Origin: CAYVSF01 sp046482855
GTDB taxonomy: Bacteria > Bacteroidota > Bacteroidia > Bacteroidales > UBA12077
DNA: 10,795 nucleotides
NCBI GenBank assembly: GCA_046482855.1
Contig: JAWOEH010000112.1
Coordinates: forward strand, 1 to 10,795
Direction: 5' to 3'
Of this stretch, positions 7,736 to 10,795 are shown piece after piece (the first letter of the stretch is position 1; the number at the start of each line of letters is the position of its first letter). A program made the position numbers and the translations under genes. The notes under the pieces are model-generated. The model did not search any database, had not been told where the DNA came from, and worked only from the letters and a program-made list of their open reading frames with translations.

Positions 7736-8147
7736 ACTACAGTTAATCATTTCCAGTTTCAGTTACAAAAAAGGATTGCCAACAAGCGATAGTGAGCATG
7801 GGGGTGGGTTTATTTTCGATTGTCGTGCCGTACACAATCCGGGACGTTACGAGGAATACAAAGAGGTAACCGGGAAAGATGATTCCGTCATCCGCTTCTT
7901 TGAACAAGAATCGACGATGGAGAAATTTATGCAGCCTGTGTGCTCACTAATCGATATGAGCATAAAAACCTACCAGCAACGCAATTTCACACATTTGGAA
8001 GCACACTTTGGTTGCACCGGAGGGCAACATCGTTCTGTATATGCAGCAGAACAACTAAAAGCCCATATCCAGGAAAAATTTGCCAACAGCGTAGAAATTC
8101 ATATACACCACAGAGAGCAAGCACATCTGAATACTCCCCACATATGA
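7728..8147 (+). CDS. Stand-alone RapZ C-terminal domain protein
   Basis: This 139-aa protein corresponds only to the C-terminal half of RapZ (YvcJ family). Matching motifs are SFSYKKGLP (10-18; RapZ SFGFKHGIP), FIFDCRAVHNPG (28-39; VFDVRFLPNP), TGKDDSV (48-54), GCTGGQHRSVYAAEQL (95-110; GCTGGKHRSVYIAEQL) and HHRE (127-130; RHR). The N-terminal P-loop ATPase half (GxxGSGKS) is absent, and the upstream DNA codes for the kinase instead, so this is a natural single domain rather than a truncated RapZ. In E. coli the corresponding domain binds glucosamine-6-phosphate and the GlmY/GlmZ RNAs. Here it overlaps the kinase by 8 bp and the nucleotidyltransferase by ATGA, so the three proteins are translationally coupled. 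A role as amino-sugar-phosphate sensor or regulator of the pathway is inferred; RNA binding is unproven. Confidence 0.88.
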   Translation: MNKLQLIISSFSYKKGLPTSDSEHGGGFIFDCRAVHNPGRYEEYKEVTGKDDSVIRFFEQESTMEKFMQPVCSLIDMSIKTYQQRNFTHLEAHFGCTGGQHRSVYAAEQLKAHIQEKFANSVEIHIHHREQAHLNTPHI

Positions 8148-8863
8148 AAGCCATGATTTTTGCTGCCGGATTGGGCACACGCATGAAACAGCTCACACAA
8201 AACCAGCCCAAAGCACTGGTCGAAGTGGCCGGAGAACCAGTTATCGACAGGGTTTTGGAACGTGTTATTGCGGCTGGCTTTACCGAATTGATCATCAATG
8301 TGCACCACTTTGCCGGGCAGCTTACAGAACATATTAAGAAGCTCCATTTGCCGGCCACTGTTACCTTCTCGCACGAGACGCAAGAACCTCTGGAAACAGG
8401 CGGTGGACTCTGGAAAGTCCGGAATTTCTTCAGCGGCAACGAGCCTTTTTTACTGCACAATGCCGACATCCTGACCAACCTGAACCTTGAGGCACTGTTG
8501 CATCATCATAACAAACATCAGCACTTGGCAACGCTCGCCGTAAGAGAGCGGAAATCGTCACGTAAACTTCTCTTTACTAACCAGGAACTTCTGTGTGGCA
8601 GATGGAAAGAAAAAACCAACACCACCGATGTGCGATGGGGAGAACCCGCCCTCCGATACGCTTTTAGCGGCGTACATATACTCTCGCCGGAAATCTTCGC
8701 CTTACCGGTTCCCGGTGAACGTTTCTCCATAATGGAAGCTTACCTGGATAGCTGTAAAGAGCAGCCCATTGGCATGTTTACACACAACCAGGGCTATTGG
8801 TTCGACATCGGCTCGCCTGAGAAATGGCAGCAAGCCAATACTTATTTAACAACTAAAAAATAG
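8144..8863 (+). CDS. murU: MurU-type nucleotidyltransferase (N-acetylmuramate-1-P uridylyltransferase)
   Basis: This is a 239-aa sugar-1-phosphate nucleotidyltransferase. Together with the AmgK-type kinase it probably forms UDP-MurNAc from MurNAc-1-phosphate and UTP. Motifs are the nucleotide-binding AAGLGTRMKQLT (7-18), PKALVEVAG (22-30), LETGGGL (83-89), metal-binding D108 in LLHNADIL, FSGVHIL (174-180) and the second metal-site motif YWFDIGSPEKW (218-228, D221). Start ATG 8144 was chosen because it begins the canonical MKAMIFAAG and overlaps the previous stop as ATGA. An upstream in-frame ATG at 7940 would only translate RapZ-C coding DNA in the wrong frame. It is slightly longer than Pseudomonas MurU. 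Fold and reaction class are certain; the nucleotide and sugar (UTP/MurNAc rather than GTP/mannose or dTTP/glucose) are inferred from the kinase neighbour. Confidence 0.85.
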   Translation: MKAMIFAAGLGTRMKQLTQNQPKALVEVAGEPVIDRVLERVIAAGFTELIINVHHFAGQLTEHIKKLHLPATVTFSHETQEPLETGGGLWKVRNFFSGNEPFLLHNADILTNLNLEALLHHHNKHQHLATLAVRERKSSRKLLFTNQELLCGRWKEKTNTTDVRWGEPALRYAFSGVHILSPEIFALPVPGERFSIMEAYLDSCKEQPIGMFTHNQGYWFDIGSPEKWQQANTYLTTKK

Positions 8864-9038
8864 CATCCTTATGCTATTTCTATGCACCTTTATCCCCAAA
8901 TTTAGAATGTAAACAGTTGAATCAGCTGAATATACCGCCGCATAGGACAGGTGAAGATCTCCGGGAAGATGGGAAGTGTCACTTTGTGGTTATCAACCTG
9001 CAAACTGGCGTATAAACACAGCCTGCAATCCCCAATCC

Positions 9039-9058
9039 CAGAGAGAAAGGACTCTCTG
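9039..9058. repeat. Perfect 7-bp inverted repeat (hairpin) between murU and trmD
   Basis: CAGAGAG (9039-9045) and CTCTCTG (9052-9058) are exact complements around a 6-base loop AAAGGA. It lies in the 262-bp gap between the convergent murU operon and trmD. There is no T run after it on either strand, so it is not a canonical intrinsic terminator, though it could stabilise 3' ends. The rest of the gap has no recognised gene. A 45-codon frame (ATG 8969 to stop 9104-9106) is open there but has no recognisable match. Confidence 0.35.
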
Positions 9059-9125
9059 CAGCAGCTACTGCAACATCGCTACTTTGCGCAAGAGAAAAAA
9101 ACCTAAGTGCCAGAGCAAAAATGCC

Positions 9126-9812
9126 TTAGTTGTCGTCATCGGAAAGCAAATCGGGTCGCAAACGTTGTGTGCGTTCAATGGCCTGTTTTTCCCGCCATGC
9201 TTCAATTTTCGGAAAATTCCCTGAGAGCAGAATATCCGGCACTTTCCATCCTTTGTAGTTGGCCGGACGGGTATAAACCGGGGGAGCCAATAAATTATCC
9301 TGGAACGAATCGGTAAGAGCTGAGGTTTCATCCGACATGGCTCCCGGAATTAGCCGCACAATACTATCGGTAATTACGGCTGCCGCCAATTCCCCCCCGG
9401 TAAGCACATAATTGCCTATGCTCACTTCACGGGTTACCAGATGCTCGCGCACACGATGATCGATGCCTTTATAGTGACCACACAAAATAATCAAATTCTT
9501 CTGCATGGCCATTCGATTGGCCATGGGCTGATCCAACAAATCGCCATCCGGCGAGGTATAGATCACCTCATCGTAGCTACGCTGATCTTTTAAGGCGCTA
9601 ATGCAACGATCGATGGGTTCAATTGACATAACCATACCGGCTCCACCGCCAAAGGTATAATCGTCCACACTTTTGTGCTTATCCAGAGAGTAATCGCGCA
9701 GATTGTGTACATGTATTTCCACAAGCCCCTTGTCCTGAGCCCGTTTTATTATGGAGTGATGCAAAGGGCCATCGAGTAACTCAGGCAGCACGGTAATGAT
9801 GTCGATACGCAT
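9126..9812 (-). CDS. trmD: tRNA (guanine37-N1)-methyltransferase TrmD
   Basis: TrmD uses S-adenosylmethionine to methylate G37 next to the anticodon in tRNAs with G36 (Leu, Pro and some Arg), preventing +1 frameshifting. The 228-aa protein is full length for the family. It shows the trefoil-knot SPOUT motifs YTFGGGAGMVM (52-62), TSPDG (86-90), CGHYKGID (111-118) and SIGNYVLTGGEL (131-142). The catalytic pair is R153 in SIVRLIPG and D168 in LTDSF, followed by LLAPPVYTRP and VPDILLSGN. ATG 9812 gives the standard MRIDIITVLPE. It stands alone here instead of in an rpsP-rimM-trmD-rplS operon, which is common in Bacteroidota. Its substrate tRNA-Leu(CAG) is encoded at 2067-2150. It is divergent from the hsp20 gene (187-bp gap). 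Confidence 0.97.
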   Translation of the reverse strand: MRIDIITVLPELLDGPLHHSIIKRAQDKGLVEIHVHNLRDYSLDKHKSVDDYTFGGGAGMVMSIEPIDRCISALKDQRSYDEVIYTSPDGDLLDQPMANRMAMQKNLIILCGHYKGIDHRVREHLVTREVSIGNYVLTGGELAAAVITDSIVRLIPGAMSDETSALTDSFQDNLLAPPVYTRPANYKGWKVPDILLSGNFPKIEAWREKQAIERTQRLRPDLLSDDDN

Positions 9813-9827
9813 AGTTGAAAGTTTTCA

Positions 9828-9835
9828 CAAAAATA
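9828..9835 (-). promoter_or_regulatory. Candidate -7 element for trmD
   Basis: Read on the minus strand, this is TATTTTTG, an exact TAnnTTTG match, 15 bp before the trmD ATG. No convincing TTTG -33 element is found at 19-21 bp; a TTTG further upstream is spaced 29 bp away. The assignment rests on the -7 motif only. Confidence 0.35.
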
Positions 9836-9999
9836 GAAAAGTAATTGCAATATGGAAACACTGTCAAATCGACACTTACAAAAGAGAATACATGTCAATC
9901 TGTCATTCAAATACCAATTTATTCCTGTGGCACACACTTTGACTATTTCCTAACACAAACAAAAACAAACACAAATTATAAACTAAAAACAATACGATT

Positions 10000-10329
10000 A
10001 TGACACTTGTACGATTTCAAGAACCACGCACTCGACAAAATGCCATGTTAAACCGCTACTATACGCCCGAAACGCCATGTCGAAACCAGTTTTTTAATGA
10101 GCCACCGGCAAACATTTCCGAGGACAAGGAGGCGTTTTTTATCGAGTTAGCCATTCCCGGTTTCGAAAAAGAAAATTTTGAAATTACTTTCGAGAAGCAG
10201 TTGCTGACCATCTCGCTCGACAAAGAGACCGAGGAGCAAGAAGGCAAAAAGCTACGCATGCGTGAGTTTCAGTTTAACCCTTTCATACCCGGACCAATAC
10301 CCGGGAAAGCAGAACCGGCAGAACCGTGA
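10000..10329 (+). CDS. Hsp20/alpha-crystallin small heat-shock protein, 3' end replaced
   Basis: This is an ATP-independent holdase chaperone gene, broken. Residues 1-95 are a good Bacteroidota Hsp20 N-terminal half: a short N-arm (LVRFQEPRTRQNAMLNRYY), then the start of the alpha-crystallin domain with PPANISEDKEAFFIELAIPG (35-54), F/E-rich FEKENFEITFEKQLLTISL and LRMREFQFNPF (85-95). A normal protein would continue with KRSF.LP and the conserved GxLxxxxPK end, to about 140 residues. Instead the frame runs 14 codons of unrelated, Pro-rich sequence (IPGPIPGKAEPAEP) and stops. The break at about 10284 coincides with the start of FGE-like coding sequence in another frame. The leader is A-rich without Shine-Dalgarno, as usual in Bacteroidota. 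Whether the gene is truly disrupted or only mis-joined in assembly cannot be seen. The alpha-crystallin domain as written would be non-functional. Confidence 0.8.
   Translation: MTLVRFQEPRTRQNAMLNRYYTPETPCRNQFFNEPPANISEDKEAFFIELAIPGFEKENFEITFEKQLLTISLDKETEEQEGKKLRMREFQFNPFIPGPIPGKAEPAEP
10279..10290. other. Junction between Bacteroidota and foreign DNA
   Basis: Hsp20 homology ends at codon 95 (10282-10284), and FGE-domain homology begins within a few bases, in a different frame and mid-gene. Hand counts on two 60-base lines show the shift: 10081-10140 has 27 G+C (45%) and 10381-10440 has 37 (62%). Codon choice and translation signals also change. No insertion-sequence ends, target-site duplication or inverted repeat are visible at the join. 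Confidence 0.75.
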
Positions 10330-10574
10330 CCCCGGATGACCCCCTTTACAAAAAAGACCGGACATCCCTGGGTATCCACGGCCTTGCCGGCAATGCCGCA
10401 GAATTCACCAGCGATACCATGCGGGATGAAAACCGCCGGCTGCGGGCCATTGTCAAAGGCGGGTCCTATATATTTTTCGGCAAAGACATCTCCCAATCCT
10501 ACAACCTAAAGGTGATCGCGGATCAGGGACTGCCGCATATCGGGTTCCGCTGTGCCCTGGATTTGCTGCCATAG
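10287..10574 (+). CDS. FGE-sulfatase/SUMF1-domain protein, C-terminal fragment
   Basis: This is the 3' end of a formylglycine-generating-enzyme-like (SUMF1/EgtB/PvdO superfamily) gene, about 95 codons. Recognisable family landmarks in order are TNTRESRTGRTVTPDD (family: aNtrEsglgrTtPV), LGIHGLAGNAAEFTSD (family: yGlyDmaGNVwEWt), VKGGSY (vrGGSw) and IGFRCALD (GFRca.D). Homology starts before the first possible start (GTG 10326) and runs back to the junction, so the gene is 5'-truncated, not short. The paired active-site cysteines of true sulfatase-activating FGE, expected after the GGS motif, are absent (GGSYIFFGKDIS). A non-catalytic binding-type member is therefore more likely. It is followed by a small lipoprotein gene 13 bp downstream. 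The source organism differs from the rest of the window. Confidence 0.78.
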   Translation, partial: TRTNTRESRTGRTVTPDDPLYKKDRTSLGIHGLAGNAAEFTSDTMRDENRRLRAIVKGGSYIFFGKDISQSYNLKVIADQGLPHIGFRCALDLLP

Positions 10575-10577
10575 AAA

Positions 10578-10582
10578 AGGAG
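10578..10582 (+). promoter_or_regulatory. Shine-Dalgarno site of the small lipoprotein gene
   Basis: AGGAG, 5 bp before ATG 10588, is a textbook ribosome binding site. None of the genes left of 10285 has one this strong, which supports a different origin for the tail. It also decides the start at 10588 over an upstream in-frame ATG at 10552 that lies inside the FGE frame. Confidence 0.75.
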
Positions 10583-10587
10583 ATCCA

Positions 10588-10785
10588 ATGAAACAATTTC
10601 ACACAAACACCCTGATCCTGGCGGGAATACTGACATTGGCTGTGCTGGCCGCCGGGTGTGCGACCAAGCAGACCCCGCATACGGTTGAAACAAATGAAAA
10701 AAAAGAGGTACACCTCCGGACCGAACACCTGTTTTACCTGGAAAAGCACAGACAGGCTGTGAGTCGTCATAGTCCCCGGAAGTGA
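10588..10785 (+). CDS. Small putative lipoprotein, 65 aa
   Basis: The protein has a lipoprotein signal peptide: basic start MKQFHTNT, hydrophobic core LILAGILTLAVLA and lipobox LAAGC. Lipidation would be at C24, and it would sit in the inner or outer membrane facing the periplasm. The mature part is only about 42 residues, polar and charged (TKQTPHTVETNEKKEVHL), with no recognised domain. It may end prematurely: the run SRHSPRK before the stop could reflect a frameshift, and the window ends 10 bp later, so this cannot be checked. It follows the FGE-like fragment by 13 bp, probably in one operon. No specific function can be assigned. Confidence 0.7.
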   Translation: MKQFHTNTLILAGILTLAVLAAGCATKQTPHTVETNEKKEVHLRTEHLFYLEKHRQAVSRHSPRK

Positions 10786-10795
10786 TCTGAACGAC

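Noticed and set aside
7940..8143. N-terminal extension of the MurU-type protein from ATG 7940
   Set aside because: This stretch is RapZ-C coding DNA in another frame; the family start MKAMIFAAG is at 8144.
1..10795. CRISPR array, transposase, toxin-antitoxin or defence system
   Set aside because: I saw no regularly spaced repeats, no transposase motifs and no gene pair resembling known defence or toxin modules.

Overview
The window is mostly a stretch of Bacteroidota chromosome, probably from the Bacteroidales/Marinilabiliales side. The evidence is a DUF5687-type ABC permease, a CarboxypepD_reg-like exported protein, A/T-rich leaders without Shine-Dalgarno sequences, and the Bacteroidota sigma -7 motif TAnnTTTG in front of several genes. 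From about position 10285 to the end the DNA changes character. It becomes GC-richer, carries a strong Shine-Dalgarno site and encodes unrelated products. This tail looks proteobacterial or Desulfobacterota-like and may be a contig chimera.

Layout, left to right. (1) 1-1962: a 5'-truncated DUF5687 membrane permease followed 6 bp later by its ABC ATPase, together a putative exporter. (2) 2067-2150: tRNA-Leu(CAG) with a good -7 element just upstream. (3) 2213-3927: a small degenerate receiver-like protein overlapping (ATGA) a membrane-anchored hybrid histidine kinase. (4) 4139-5245: an exported protein with an N-terminal carboxypeptidase-regulatory-like domain. (5) 5364-5819, minus strand: an unrecognised 151-aa protein. 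(6) 6021-8863: a tight four-gene operon of a DUF554 membrane protein, an AmgK-type sugar kinase, a stand-alone RapZ C-terminal domain and a MurU-type nucleotidyltransferase. (7) 9126-9812, minus strand: trmD. (8) 10000-10284: the first 95 codons of an Hsp20 small heat-shock protein, which then breaks off. (9) 10285-10795: the 3' end of an FGE/SUMF1-domain gene and a small lipoprotein gene.

The most coherent biology is in the 6021-8863 operon. AmgK and MurU are known to turn free MurNAc into MurNAc-1-phosphate and then UDP-MurNAc, bypassing de novo UDP-MurNAc synthesis and its fosfomycin target. Between them, overlapping both, lies the amino-sugar-sensing half of RapZ without its P-loop half. 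This suggests that recycling flux is coupled to an amino-sugar-phosphate sensor. The second regulatory unit is the pseudo-receiver/hybrid kinase pair. The left and right genes are both incomplete (permease 5' end, Hsp20 3' end, FGE 5' end).
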